Below are positions 1 through 9,738 of a stretch of DNA of 58,974 bases, piece by piece. Made by a program: the position numbers and the translations under genes. The DNA comes from an uncultured Paracoccaceae bacterium (GTDB lineage Bacteria; Pseudomonadota; Alphaproteobacteria; Rhodobacterales; Rhodobacteraceae): assembly GCA_937983405.1 (NCBI GenBank), contig CALJZN010000018.1, forward strand, positions 1 through 58,974, read 5' to 3'. How positions within the stretch are numbered: the first letter of the stretch is position 1; every line of letters starts with the position of its first letter. The notes beneath the pieces are model-generated. The model had not been told where the DNA came from and did not search any database. It saw only the letters and a list, made by a program, of their open reading frames with translations.

Positions 1-2714
1 GCGGCGCTCTGGCGCCCAAGCAGCGCGGGGTCGGCGATCAGCCGCGCCAGCGCGGCCGCCGCCGCGGCGGGGTCGTCGGGCGGCACGACGAACCCCGTCT
101 CGCCGTCGATGACCAGCTCGGCCGGGGTGCCGCGGGCATAGGCCACCACGGGGCGGCCCGCCGCCATCGCCTCGAGCACCGTGCGGCCGAAGGATTCGGC
201 GAAATGCGACAGGCTCAGGACGATGTCGGCCCCCGCCATCGCCGCCGCCGGGTCGGGCGCGGGGCCCGGCGCCTCGACCGCCGCAGGCAGCGGGCCCAGC
301 GCCTTGAGGTCGGGCGTCTCGGGCCCGATCAGCCGGAACCGCGCGGGCAGCCCCAGCGCCGCGACATGCCGCGCCACGGCCAGCACATCGGCGATGCCCT
401 TCTTGGCAAGGTTGCTCGACACCAGCGCCACCCGCAGCGGCGCCTCGGGGGCGAAGGGCATCTCGAACAGCGCGGGGTCCACCCGCACCGGCACGATCCG
501 CGTGCGGTCCGGCGCAGCGATCCAGTCCGCCACGGCGGCCGAATTGGCCACGAAGCGCTCGGCGGCCCCCAGCAGCCAGGCGCGGGTCTCCTCGGCCGTC
601 TCGCCCAGCGCGGCGCAAAGTTCGGGATCCTCGGCGGGCAGTTCGCGGACATGGACGACCGCGGGGACGCCCTCGGCCCGGGCTGCAAGCAGGGGGGCAT
701 CCAGCACCAGCGTGTTCACATGCACCGCGGCCGCGCCGTGCCGGCGGATCAGGTGGCGCATGCGCGCGACGGTCTCCGGGTGGGGCCGGCGGCCCTTCCG
801 CCGCCAGGGATAGGGCAGCACATGCACCGCCGCCGCGCGGGCGCGAAGCGTCTCGATGTAGGCGGGATTGTGCGCTGCGGGCAGCACGGCCACCGGCACC
901 TCGCCGGCGGCGCGCGCGGCTTCGAGCATCGTCACCAGGCTGCGCTCGGCCCCGTGCAGCGAGGTCTCGGCGCGATGGCCGAAGATCAGCCGCACCGGCC
1001 CGGCCGCCCCGGCCAGCGCGCCGGGAAACTCGGGCAGCGCCGGCAGGCCCGCGGCGCGCCCCACCGTCTCGAAATGCACGAGCGGGTTGAGCCCGCCGCA
1101 ATCCACCGCCAGCCGGTAGGCGGTGGTGGAGAACCCGGGCCCGGGGTCGCGCGCCTCGTCCGCGCCGCGGACGAGATACTGGTGCGCCGGGCAGACTTCG
1201 GCGCGGCGCACGTCGGGATAGGTGGCGCGATACCAGCGCGCATCGAACAGGGGCGAGCGGCGGACGATGTCCTCGGGCAGCAGCGCAGGCTCGGGGTCGC
1301 CCACCCCCAGCGCGGGCGGAATATCGAAGGGCCGCCGCGCGGGCTGCTCGGGCAGGAACAGGTCGGCGGGCACCGCGGCGCGCCGGTGCCAGAGCGTCGC
1401 GGCCAGGTGATAGTCGTGCCGCGGCCCGGCGTGCTGGGTGCGGGCGTGGGTCTCGGGCTGCCGCGTCAGGCTGCCCGCATGCATCCGCCCCAGCGCCAGC
1501 GGCACGCCCGGCAGCACCTCGGCGATTGAGGCCGGCCCGAAGGCGCGCTGCAGGCGATAGTAGTATTCGGTGTCCGCCCCGGCGCGCACCCGGTCCCAGT
1601 ATCCCAGCGCCTCGCGCATTCCGGCGCGGATCATCAGCGACGAGACGTTGCGATGCACCCAGGCGGCTTCGGCCCGCCATGTCCCGAAGTCGAGCTCGGG
1701 CGTGGCGCGCACCCAGTGCGAGACCGTGGCCTTCAGCGCGGGCTCGGCCAGCAGCGGGGCGACCTGCCGGGCGATCTTGGCGGGATGGGGCCAGTCGTCG
1801 GCATCCTGCACCGTCACGAAGGCGCCGGTCGCCGCGGCCAGCCCCGAATTGCGCGCGACATAGGCGCCGCGGCTCTCGGCCAGCCGGATCACGCGCATCC
1901 GGGCATCGCGCGCGGCAAAGCGCTCGGCCACCGCCGCGGTGGCATCGTCCGAGGCATCGTCGACCACGAGGATCTCGAGCGCGCGCCACTCCTGCCGCAG
2001 CAGACCCGAAAGCGCCGCGGGCAGCGTGGCGGCGGCGTTGCGCGCGGGCACGATGACGCTGACGACCGGCCCCGCCGGCGCCCGCCGCGGCAGCAGCCCG
2101 GCCAGGGCAAGGGCGGGCGCCAACCGGTCGAACGGCGGCGCCGCGCCCGGGGCGAGGCGCATCGCGGCCAGGCCCGCCGCCCGCCACAGCGCGTTCAGCG
2201 CCGCCACCGCCGCCCGCGGCGAGCCGGCCAGGTTCGCCTCGGCCAGCCGCAGGTCGGGCAGCGGGCCGCGGCGCGCCCGGGCGGCGGCAAGGGCGGCGCG
2301 CGCCTCGGCCGCGGCCCCGACGCGCGGCAGCACCGTCGCGGCCAGCAGCGCCGGCCCGGCATGGGCCACGGCAAAGGGCGCCTCGGCCTCGGCCAGATGC
2401 GCGCGCAGGTGCCGCGCCGCCTCGGCCCAGTCCTCGTGCGCGGCATGCCAGCGCGCGAGCGCCCAGGCGGCGAAGGCGCGCTCGTGCCCCGAGGGGTCGG
2501 CCATGAGCGCGGCGAGCGCCGGCGCGGCCTCGTCCTCGAACCCGCGCCAGAGATCGGGCTCGATCCCCGGTGCCCGCGGCAGGTGCGGCCAGCGCCCCTC
2601 GGCCCGGCCGTAGGCGAGGTAATGCGCCGCGGGGTCGGCGCCGGCGGCGGCCACGTCGGGGTTCATCGCGAGATAGGCCGCGGCGTCGAACCCCGCGGGC
2701 AGGCCGGCCGTCAC
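1..2714 (-). CDS. Multidomain glycosyltransferase (GT2 + GT4), 3' end outside window
   Basis: The frame stays open from a GTG at 2714 to the window edge, giving about 904 codons with the C-terminus missing. Order as read: one short repeat with a NPDVA core and YGRAEGR end (about residues 6-45), a helical linker, a GT2 domain (about 212-430) with SVIVPARN, LVVDDASDDATA and the DxD-like QDADDW, two more repeats (about 490-560), then a GT-B/GT4-like domain (about 570 onward) with SHFAESFGRTVLEAMAAGRP near the end. This suggests a bifunctional cytoplasmic enzyme adding sugars to a surface glycan. It is the last gene of an operon with the methyltransferase (2 bp gap) and the second glycosyltransferase. 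The acceptor and sugar are unknown. Confidence 0.85.
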   Translation of the reverse strand, partial: MTAGLPAGFDAAAYLAMNPDVAAAGADPAAHYLAYGRAEGRWPHLPRAPGIEPDLWRGFEDEAAPALAALMADPSGHERAFAAWALARWHAAHEDWAEAARHLRAHLAEAEAPFAVAHAGPALLAATVLPRVGAAAEARAALAAARARRGPLPDLRLAEANLAGSPRAAVAALNALWRAAGLAAMRLAPGAAPPFDRLAPALALAGLLPRRAPAGPVVSVIVPARNAAATLPAALSGLLRQEWRALEILVVDDASDDATAAVAERFAARDARMRVIRLAESRGAYVARNSGLAAATGAFVTVQDADDWPHPAKIARQVAPLLAEPALKATVSHWVRATPELDFGTWRAEAAWVHRNVSSLMIRAGMREALGYWDRVRAGADTEYYYRLQRAFGPASIAEVLPGVPLALGRMHAGSLTRQPETHARTQHAGPRHDYHLAATLWHRRAAVPADLFLPEQPARRPFDIPPALGVGDPEPALLPEDIVRRSPLFDARWYRATYPDVRRAEVCPAHQYLVRGADEARDPGPGFSTTAYRLAVDCGGLNPLVHFETVGRAAGLPALPEFPGALAGAAGPVRLIFGHRAETSLHGAERSLVTMLEAARAAGEVPVAVLPAAHNPAYIETLRARAAAVHVLPYPWRRKGRRPHPETVARMRHLIRRHGAAAVHVNTLVLDAPLLAARAEGVPAVVHVRELPAEDPELCAALGETAEETRAWLLGAAERFVANSAAVADWIAAPDRTRIVPVRVDPALFEMPFAPEAPLRVALVSSNLAKKGIADVLAVARHVAALGLPARFRLIGPETPDLKALGPLPAAVEAPGPAPDPAAAMAGADIVLSLSHFAESFGRTVLEAMAAGRPVVAYARGTPAELVIDGETGFVVPPDDPAAAAAALARLIADPALLGRQSA

Positions 2715-2716
2715 GC

Positions 2717-3547
2717 TCAACCCTGCCCCGGCCCGCGCGCCCGGGCGGCGATGCGCGCGCGCGACAGCTCGCGCGGGATGCGGTGCGCCGGGCCATGCTC
2801 GAGGTCATACCAGGCGATCAGCCGCGTCGGGCCGAAGGGCTCGGTCACCTGCATCTGGAAGTTCGGGCGCAGGCCCATCCAGCCGTGAAGCTTGGCCTCG
2901 TCCACCGGATCGTGGATGTGGCTTGCCACCCGCCCGGCGGGCCACATCCAGGGCACCGAGACGACGAGCTGCCGCGCGACGGCCTTCAGCCGGTCGCAGA
3001 AGCCCTTGGCATCCTCGACATGTTCGAGCACCTGCAGGCAGAGGCCGATGTCGTAGACCTTGTCGGGCGCCCAGGCGAGGAAATCGGCCGAGATGCGGCG
3101 CACGCCCTCGGGCCCCTCGCGGGTGAAGCCGCGGTTGAGCTGCACCTTCTCGTCGATCCAGTCGAACCAGGTGACATAGTCGGTCTCGGCCGAACCGATG
3201 TCGATCACGCTGCGCGCGCCGTCGCCTGCCACGGCGACGATCTGGTAGACCGCGCGGTAATAGAGGCTGTCGAAGCGCCCCGCCCAATAGGGCGCGCGCC
3301 CGCCCGACGGGGCCGGGGCCGGGGCCGGCGACGGGGCCGGCGACGGGGCCGGCACGTCCGCGCGACGGGCCGGTGCGCCGGCGCCGGCCCCGGCCGCGGG
3401 GGGCGTCGGCGGAAGTTCGCGCCGGACGAGGGCGGCTGCGGCCAGAGCCGCCGCACGCCGGGCGGCACGCCGCGCGGCCTTGCGCGCGGCGGCATCATCC
3501 GCCGCGGCGTCCGCCGCGGCCGGGGCGGATGACTTGGTCTTCCTCAC
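2717..3547 (-). CDS. SAM-dependent methyltransferase, class I
   Basis: A 276-residue protein from a GTG that overlaps the upstream stop as GTGA. Residues 1 to about 75 are low-complexity Ala/Arg then Pro/Ala-rich. The rest is a Rossmann-type methyltransferase: motif I SVIDIGSAETDY, a later acidic stretch, and CLQVLEHVEDAKGF typical of Methyltransf_11/23-type domains. It sits between two large glycosyltransferases and is translationally coupled to both, so it probably methylates a sugar or a lipid/glycan terminus in the same pathway. The C-terminal half (HIHDPVDEAK, GWMGLRPNF) is not a signature I recognise. The substrate is inferred from context only. Confidence 0.75.
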   Translation of the reverse strand: MRKTKSSAPAAADAAADDAAARKAARRAARRAAALAAAALVRRELPPTPPAAGAGAGAPARRADVPAPSPAPSPAPAPAPSGGRAPYWAGRFDSLYYRAVYQIVAVAGDGARSVIDIGSAETDYVTWFDWIDEKVQLNRGFTREGPEGVRRISADFLAWAPDKVYDIGLCLQVLEHVEDAKGFCDRLKAVARQLVVSVPWMWPAGRVASHIHDPVDEAKLHGWMGLRPNFQMQVTEPFGPTRLIAWYDLEHGPAHRIPRELSRARIAARARGPGQG

Positions 3548-6500
3548 GCCCCCACCCCCGCGGCCCGGAGCCGCCGCACATGCATCTCGTGGCCGAACTC
3601 GGCCGCGACGAAGGCCGCGGCCCGCGCCGCCTGCGCGGCATGGGCTGCAGGGTCGGCGTGCAGCGCCCGCGCGGCCTGCATCGCCGTTGCGGGCGTGGCA
3701 TAGATCGCGGCCTCGCGGAACAGCGGGCGATAGACGGGGGGCAGGATCACCGGCACGCCGGCCGCCATCGCCTCGAGGATCGCGCGGCCGAAGGATTCGA
3801 CCCAGTCCGGGTGCGTGAAGTAGACGAACACGTCCAGACCGGCGAGGAAATCCTGCGGGGTCATCCCGCCATAGGGATGCACCGTCCAGTTGTCCGGCAG
3901 CCCGCCCAGGATGCCCGCCGGCACCGAGGCGCCGCCCAGCACATGCACCTCGACGTCGCCCGCCGCGGGATATGCCGCAAGGATGTCCTCGCGCGTGGCC
4001 GGCCACTTCACCGCAACGTCGCGCGAATGCCGGCCGATCCGCAGCCGTTCGCCCGGGCCGCGCCGCCGCGGGGCGGGAGCCCAGCCGCCGAGGTCGATGA
4101 TGTTGTGCCAGTCCTGCGGCGAAAGCCGGATCGCGCCCAGCTCGGCGGCGTGGTGGTCAAGAAGCGCGCGGCGCGCCAGCGGGCCGATCGGGTGCCATTC
4201 GGCCCTTTCGGCAGCCTCGGGGCCGAACATCGCCGCAAGGTTGGCCGCGCAACGGGCGATATCGTAGCGTCGCCGCCCCTCGGGGCCGTAGTCGGTCATC
4301 GGGGTCTGGTTCACGATCACCTTCACCGCCTTGGGGTGCAGCCGCGGCAGGTAGCGCTGCGGATGTTCGAGGATCGGGGGATAGCGCAGCAGCAACAGGT
4401 CGCAGGCGGCCTCCTCGCCGAAGGTCAGCACCTCCACCGTCGCGCCGTCCACCTCGGCACGGATTTCGGGCAGCATGTCCTTCTTGGGGGTGCGGCCGAG
4501 GTCGTAGCGGTACATCTCGACCAGCCCGGTGCGGATGCCGGCTGCGCGCTGGGCGCGGATGTCCTCGCGGCAGGACGCGACCGAGCCGCCGTGCATGCGG
4601 AACTCCGAGGCCAGCACGACCGGAAAGTGCCGCCCCCCCGCCATCAGCCGCGCGCGGTCGGCGCGCATGATCGCGGGCGCCGGGAAGGGCCGGCGCGCCG
4701 GATCGTTGCCGTAGCGCAGCGCCTCGGCCTGCCCGTGGTGCCAGATCTGCGCGTCGTGGTATTCCTTGCGCGCGCCGAACAGAAAGCCGTTGATCCCGAG
4801 CGCGTCGTCGGCGACGATCGAGGTCTCGCTGTCGCGCTGGAACGACAGCGGGCCGGTCGGCAGGTGCCGCACCGCCCCCTGGCCGAACACATGCCGGATG
4901 CGCCGGATGAGCTCGCTGTCGGCCGAGAAGCGCACAGTGTCCCAGTAGCCGAAGCGCTCGCGCACCGGCGCGCGGCGGAACAGGAAGGACGAGGTGTTGG
5001 GGATGATGAAATGCCCCGCCCCCGTCCAGCGCGTGAAGCCGAGGTCCGCCGTCGCCCGCGCCTGCTGCGAGGTGCAGCCGATCACCTCGGGGTTGGCCTC
5101 CATGAAGCGCACCTGCGTCTCGATCTTGGCGGGGTGCGACCAGTCGTCGGCGTCGTTCAGCGTCACATAGTCGCCCGTCGCGGCATCGAGCCCGGCGTTG
5201 CGCGCGACATAGGCGCCGCCGTTCTCGGCCAGGCGGATCAGGCGGATGCGCGCATCGGCGCGGGCCAGCGCGGCGACCGTGGCGGCGGTGCCGTCGGTGC
5301 TGGCATCGTCGATCACGAGGATTTCGAGGTTCGTCCAGCTTTGACCGCAGATCGACCGCAGGGTGGTGGCGATGGTGCCTTCCGCGTTCCAGGCGGCCAC
5401 CAGCACGCTGACCTTGGGGCAGCCCGCGGCGGGCAGCGCCGCCACCGGCTCGGCCGGGGCCAGACGGTCGTAGGCGGGGCGCCCGTCGTCGGGCAGAAGC
5501 GCCAGCGGCGGAATGGCGAAGCGCGCCAGCGCGGCGTTGATCCGCGCCAGCCGCTCGGCCGGGTCGGTCGCGAAGTTCGCCCAGGCCAGCTCTACATCCG
5601 CGGTGACAAGGCCCTGCACGCGCGCACGCTCCCACGCCAGCCGGGCCATCGCGGCGTCGCCCAGCGCGAGGTGGCACAGAAGCTCGGCCGTCACCAGCCG
5701 GGCGCGGTCGCTGGCGTCGGCCATGTCGCGGCGGGCGTCGGCCAGCCAGTCAAGCGCGGCGCGCCAGCCCTCGGGCGTGCGGCGGCGCATCTCCCACAGC
5801 GCGAGCTCGCGCGCGGCCAGCGCGCGCGTGTGCGGGCAGTCGCTGCCGCGGGCCAGCGCCGCGAGGTCGGCCAGCGGCGCCTCGGTGAAGCCCAGGGTCA
5901 GCAGGCGCCCGGCCAGCAGCTCCACCCGCCGCCGTGCCTCGGCCAGCGCCGAGGCGATGCCCGCGCTCTTCTGCCGGCCCTCGGCCGCGCCGTAGAGCGC
6001 ATAGTGCACGAGCGGGTTGAGCCCGCTCTGGGCGACGTCGGGATAGGTCTCGAGGTAGAAGGTCGTGTCGAAGTGCTTGCCGGGGTTGCGCCCCAGCGCC
6101 GCGCCGTAGCGCAGATAATGCTCGGCCGGGGAAAGCCCGCTCTGCGCCACGTCGGGATAGGTCGCAAGATACCAGGCGGGATGCAGCTGGCCCGAGTTCT
6201 GGATCAGCGCGATCTCGGCGGCCAGGTCGCGCGGCGGCGGGGCGGCCGGGCCGGGCATGCGCGGCCGCCCCTCGGCCGCACCATGGACCAGCCAGTGCAC
6301 CAGCGGGTTGAGCCCGCTCGCCGCCACATCCGGGTTGGCCAGGCAGTAGGCCAGCGTGTCGAAGCGCGGCGAGGGGTTGCGCCCCTCCCAGGCGCCGAAG
6401 CGCAGATAATGTTCGGCCGGCGGCAGGCTGCCGGCGGCGGCATCGGGATAGGTCGCGCGATACCAGTCGGCATCGAAGAGGTCCGAGGCGGCGATCATGG

Positions 6501-6858
6501 CCGCCTGCGCCCTCAGCGCCGCGCCCGCCCCGCCGCGCCGGGCCAGCCCGCGCAGCCCGCGCCCGCGCGGCGGCGCGGCCAGCATCGCCGCCTGTGCCGC
6601 CCGCAGGTCCAGCCGCACCTGCGCCAGCCGCTCGGCCTCGGCCGCGGCCGTGCGCAGCCGGTCGATCTCGGCCGACCGGGCCTGAAGCATCGCCGTCAGC
6701 CGCGCGATCTCGGCGAAGCGGGCGTTGAGGCCCATCGCCTGCTCGGCCGCAAGCGCGCGCAGCCGCGCGAGTTCGCCCGCCATCTCGGCCATGGCCGGGT
6801 CGCGCTCGGGCTGGCCCGGGAGGGCGGCGGCGGCTGTGGGGGGAAGCTCGCAGGTCAT
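3544..6858 (-). CDS. Large multidomain glycosyltransferase (coiled coil + repeats + GT2 + GT4-like)
   Basis: 1104 residues from ATG 6858; a GTG 48 bp upstream is possible but would add an unlikely leader. Order: coiled coil (about 20-95); four roughly 40-residue repeats with YPDVA, an (N/S)P(L/A)xHY core and a GAAxGR end (about 126-291); an Ala-rich helical region; a GT2 domain from about 479 with VSVLVAAWN, ILVIDDASTDGTAA and NDADDW; then a GT-B-like C-terminal half with DVFVYFTHPDWVESFGRAILE and AMAAGVPVILPP. It is the first gene of the glycan operon and resembles the third gene in plan but not in domain order. It probably assembles a capsule, O-antigen or EPS. Specificity cannot be assigned. 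Confidence 0.85.
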   Translation of the reverse strand: MTCELPPTAAAALPGQPERDPAMAEMAGELARLRALAAEQAMGLNARFAEIARLTAMLQARSAEIDRLRTAAAEAERLAQVRLDLRAAQAAMLAAPPRGRGLRGLARRGGAGAALRAQAAMIAASDLFDADWYRATYPDAAAGSLPPAEHYLRFGAWEGRNPSPRFDTLAYCLANPDVAASGLNPLVHWLVHGAAEGRPRMPGPAAPPPRDLAAEIALIQNSGQLHPAWYLATYPDVAQSGLSPAEHYLRYGAALGRNPGKHFDTTFYLETYPDVAQSGLNPLVHYALYGAAEGRQKSAGIASALAEARRRVELLAGRLLTLGFTEAPLADLAALARGSDCPHTRALAARELALWEMRRRTPEGWRAALDWLADARRDMADASDRARLVTAELLCHLALGDAAMARLAWERARVQGLVTADVELAWANFATDPAERLARINAALARFAIPPLALLPDDGRPAYDRLAPAEPVAALPAAGCPKVSVLVAAWNAEGTIATTLRSICGQSWTNLEILVIDDASTDGTAATVAALARADARIRLIRLAENGGAYVARNAGLDAATGDYVTLNDADDWSHPAKIETQVRFMEANPEVIGCTSQQARATADLGFTRWTGAGHFIIPNTSSFLFRRAPVRERFGYWDTVRFSADSELIRRIRHVFGQGAVRHLPTGPLSFQRDSETSIVADDALGINGFLFGARKEYHDAQIWHHGQAEALRYGNDPARRPFPAPAIMRADRARLMAGGRHFPVVLASEFRMHGGSVASCREDIRAQRAAGIRTGLVEMYRYDLGRTPKKDMLPEIRAEVDGATVEVLTFGEEAACDLLLLRYPPILEHPQRYLPRLHPKAVKVIVNQTPMTDYGPEGRRRYDIARCAANLAAMFGPEAAERAEWHPIGPLARRALLDHHAAELGAIRLSPQDWHNIIDLGGWAPAPRRRGPGERLRIGRHSRDVAVKWPATREDILAAYPAAGDVEVHVLGGASVPAGILGGLPDNWTVHPYGGMTPQDFLAGLDVFVYFTHPDWVESFGRAILEAMAAGVPVILPPVYRPLFREAAIYATPATAMQAARALHADPAAHAAQAARAAAFVAAEFGHEMHVRRLRAAGVGA

Positions 6859-6913
6859 GGCACCATGTGCGCCGGAAATCTGCCCCCGCTCTAGCAGGCC
6901 CGGCACGCGGGGT

Positions 6914-9205
6914 TCAACCGCCGATCGGCCGCCCGGCGGCCGCCCGCCGGGCGCGCAGCGCGTTCAGCGCGCATATCGCCGCCAGCGCCGCCGCGCCGGC
7001 GACCTCGACCGCGAACAGGGGCCAGAACACCGCCACCGTGGCCGGCACGACCAGGACGCGCGAGGCCGCGTCCATCGGGGCGAACAGATAGCCCTCGAGC
7101 GCCGCGGCGAAGGTCGCCAGCGCCAGCACCGCCACCGCCCCGGTCCAGAGGACATAGGGTAGCGGCCCGCCCAGGATGATCTCGGGGTTGAACACCATGA
7201 AGGCGGGGATGAGATACAGGCCCTTGGCGTATTTCCACGCCTGCACCGAGGTCTCGAGCGGCCTCGACCCGGCGATCGCCGCCCCAGCGAAGGCCGCCAG
7301 CGCGATCGGCGGGGTGACGTTGCTGTCCTGGGAATACCAGAACACCACCAGATGGGCGATCAGCAGCGGCATGCCGAACTCGTTCGACAGCGCCGGACCC
7401 ACCAGCACGATCAGCACGATGTAGCTTGCCGTCACCGGCAGGCCCATGCCCAGGATCAGGCTTGCCACCAGCACAAGCAGCAGCGCCGCCACGATGTTGC
7501 CCCCCGACAGCGCGATCATCATCGACGAGAACTTGAGGCCGAGGCCCGTCAGCCCCACAACGCCCACGATGATGCCCGCCACCGCGCAGGCCAGCGACAC
7601 CGCCACCGCGTTGCGCGCCCCCAGCGCCAGCGCCGTCAGCATCAGCCGGGCGCCGCCTGCCAGCGCCGCGCCCGCCCGCGCCGCGGTCAGCGCCCGCCCC
7701 TCGCGCGGGCCGGTCACGGCCAGGTCGATCAGCCCGCGCAGCCCTGCCACGGCCACGACCGAGACGATGGCCCAGAACCCCACCCGCATCGGCGAGGCGC
7801 TTTGCACCAGAAGCCACATGAGCACGCCCAGCGGCAGCAGGAACGGCCAGCCCCCCGCCAGAACCGCGCGGACCGAGGGCAGCTCGGACGCCGGCATCCC
7901 CTTCAGCCCCGCCTTCATCGCCGCGATGTGGACGAACAGATAGACCGTGCCGAGGTAGAGGATCGCCGGGAAGATCGAGACCAGCACGATGTCGAGATAG
8001 GGCAGGCGCGTGTATTCGGCCATCAGGAAGGCGCCCGCCCCCATCAGCGGCGGGGTGATCTGCCCGCCCGTCGAGGCCGCGGCCTCGATCCCGCCGGCCT
8101 GCGCGGGCCGGTAGCCGAGGCGCTTCATCAGCGGAATCGTGAAGGCGCCGGTCGTCACCACATTGGCGATCGCCGAGCCCGAGATCGAGCCCATGCCCGC
8201 CGAGGCCAGCACCGCCGCCTTGGCCGGCCCGCCCGGCCGCCGGCCGGTGGCGGCATAGGCAAGATCGATGAAGAAGCGGCCCGCGCCGGTGACCTCGAGG
8301 AAGGCGCCGAACAGCACGAAGACAAAGATGTAGGTCGCCGCCACCCCCAGCGGCAGGCCGAAGATGCCTTCCTGCCCGAGGTAGAGCTGCCCCACCAGCC
8401 GGTTCACGTCGGCGCCCCGATGCGCAAGGATCCCCGGCAGCCACTGGCCCAGGCCCGGCAGCGACCCGCGCGGCCCGGCCAGCGCGTAAAGGATCGCCAC
8501 CGCCCCGATCGCCGTCATGCCAAGCCCGATGGCCCGCCGGCTGGTCTCGAGCAGCGCGAGCGTGCAGACGATGCCGAAGAAGATGTCGGCCCGGCTCCAG
8601 AACCCCGCCCGCGCGATGATCGCATCGAGGTTCCAGGCGAGGTAGAAGGCGCTCATGAAGGCCGCCGCCAGCAGCACCATGTCCACAAGCCGCTGCGCGA
8701 CCTCGGCCGCCGCCGCGGCCCCCGTCCGGGCCAGGACATGGGCACCGAGGCCCAGCGCGAGCAGAAGGCCCAGCGCCGCCGCCCCGCGCCCCGGCGCGCC
8801 GAGCCAGGCCGCCAGCGCCTCGGCCTGCAGCGCCGCGACGGCCCCGAGCCCCGCGGCGCCGACGAGCAGCAGCGCATCGCCCGCCGGCCCCAGCCGCGCC
8901 CCCCTCCGGCCGAGCAGCGGAAACATCAGCGCCGCCAGCACCATCACGAAGCCGAGATGGATCGAGCGCTGGTAGAACAGCCCCAGCGGCCGGACCCCCG
9001 CGGCGTAGAGCTGGAACAGCGCCATCGCGATGCCCACGGCCGCGATGGCCCACAGCAGCGGGCGCGGCTGCGGCAGGGTCGGGCAAAGCTCGGGCCGCGG
9101 CGCGGCCGCGGCGGCGGACGGCGAAGGCGGCGGCAAGGCAACCCCGGTCTCCGTTTCGGTCTCCGTTTCGGTCGCCGTTTCGGTCCGGGGTTCGGTCTTG
9201 GGCAT
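6914..9205 (-). CDS. TRAP transporter fused permease (TAXI type, 4TM/12TM)
   Basis: 763 residues. After a charged Thr/Glu-rich cytoplasmic leader, the protein is almost entirely membrane segments: a DctQ-like N-terminal part fused to a DctM-like part. The DctM-type signature GSISGSAIANVVTTGAFTIP followed by GGQITPPLMGAGAFLM is clear, as is GMGLPVTASYIVL later. Such fused permeases partner with TAXI-family binding proteins and use an ion gradient for uptake. The binding protein and a DUF1850 protein lie just upstream in the same operon (35 bp gap). TAXI systems with this layout are often linked to glutamate or other carboxylates, but the substrate here is unknown. Confidence 0.92.
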   Translation of the reverse strand: MPKTEPRTETATETETETETGVALPPPSPSAAAAAPRPELCPTLPQPRPLLWAIAAVGIAMALFQLYAAGVRPLGLFYQRSIHLGFVMVLAALMFPLLGRRGARLGPAGDALLLVGAAGLGAVAALQAEALAAWLGAPGRGAAALGLLLALGLGAHVLARTGAAAAAEVAQRLVDMVLLAAAFMSAFYLAWNLDAIIARAGFWSRADIFFGIVCTLALLETSRRAIGLGMTAIGAVAILYALAGPRGSLPGLGQWLPGILAHRGADVNRLVGQLYLGQEGIFGLPLGVAATYIFVFVLFGAFLEVTGAGRFFIDLAYAATGRRPGGPAKAAVLASAGMGSISGSAIANVVTTGAFTIPLMKRLGYRPAQAGGIEAAASTGGQITPPLMGAGAFLMAEYTRLPYLDIVLVSIFPAILYLGTVYLFVHIAAMKAGLKGMPASELPSVRAVLAGGWPFLLPLGVLMWLLVQSASPMRVGFWAIVSVVAVAGLRGLIDLAVTGPREGRALTAARAGAALAGGARLMLTALALGARNAVAVSLACAVAGIIVGVVGLTGLGLKFSSMMIALSGGNIVAALLLVLVASLILGMGLPVTASYIVLIVLVGPALSNEFGMPLLIAHLVVFWYSQDSNVTPPIALAAFAGAAIAGSRPLETSVQAWKYAKGLYLIPAFMVFNPEIILGGPLPYVLWTGAVAVLALATFAAALEGYLFAPMDAASRVLVVPATVAVFWPLFAVEVAGAAALAAICALNALRARRAAAGRPIGG
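9146..9193. repeat. Four 12-bp tandem repeats at the 5' end of the permease gene
   Basis: Units GGTCTCCGTTTC (twice), GGTCGCCGTTTC and GGTCCGGGGTTC follow each other without gaps. On the coding strand they give an alternating Thr-Glu tract near the permease N-terminus (residues about 5-20). Being a multiple of three, copy-number change would keep the frame. Confidence 0.85.
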
Positions 9206-9240
9206 GGTCTGCGGTTCGGTCGGGGGCGCGGTGGCACCGG

Positions 9241-9738
9241 TCAGGGGGCTGCGGTCGGGGCGGCGTTGGCGGCAACCGGCATCAGGGTCACGCGCCGGCC
9301 CGCCGCGAGGGCCGACAGGTCGATCCGTCGGTCGCCCGCGGTCAGGGCATGGCCCACCGCCGGCGGCCCGACGCGCAGCACCACGCGGTCACCCGCCAGC
9401 CGCTCGCCGATCCCCTCGATCCAGTAGCCGCCGCCTTCGGCCGCCCGCTGTCGGCCCCGGCCCGGCAGATGGCCGAGGCCCGCGGCGAAATCGTGCAGGA
9501 AGCTGCGTTCGAGCGTCAGGGTGCCGCCCGCCCCGACCGCGAAGCAGTCGGCCACAGCCCCGCCCGTCACCGAATGCCGCCAGGCGAGGCAGAAGGCGCC
9601 GTCCCGCACCAGCGGCAGCCGCGCCAGCACCTCGTCCGCGCTGCCCAGCACCTCCAGCATCGGGCCTGCCGACGCGGCGGGGGCGGTCAGCAGCAGGGCC
9701 GCCGCGGCGCAGGCCGCGGCAGCGCCCGGCCGCCGCAT
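9241..9738 (-). CDS. DUF1850 domain-containing protein, exported
   Basis: 165 residues with a clear N-terminal signal sequence (AAAACAAAALLLTAPAASA). The mature part has the DUF1850 hallmark WRHSVTGG followed by a D-x-F strand, and a later YWIEGIGE segment. DUF1850 proteins are recurrent neighbours of TAXI-type TRAP genes, and here the gene lies between binding protein and permease. Its ATG overlaps the upstream stop by one base (TGATG), so translation is coupled. A role as a periplasmic accessory of the transporter is inferred from this constant association; the biochemical function is not known. Confidence 0.85.
   Translation of the reverse strand: MRRPGAAAACAAAALLLTAPAASAGPMLEVLGSADEVLARLPLVRDGAFCLAWRHSVTGGAVADCFAVGAGGTLTLERSFLHDFAAGLGHLPGRGRQRAAEGGGYWIEGIGERLAGDRVVLRVGPPAVGHALTAGDRRIDLSALAAGRRVTLMPVAANAAPTAAP

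Noticed and set aside
3373-6894. Very long plus-strand open frame opposite the large glycosyltransferase
   Set aside because: It is Arg/Gly/Pro/His-rich with no domain and mirrors the third-position GC bias of the real minus-strand gene, which has clear GT2/GT4 motifs.
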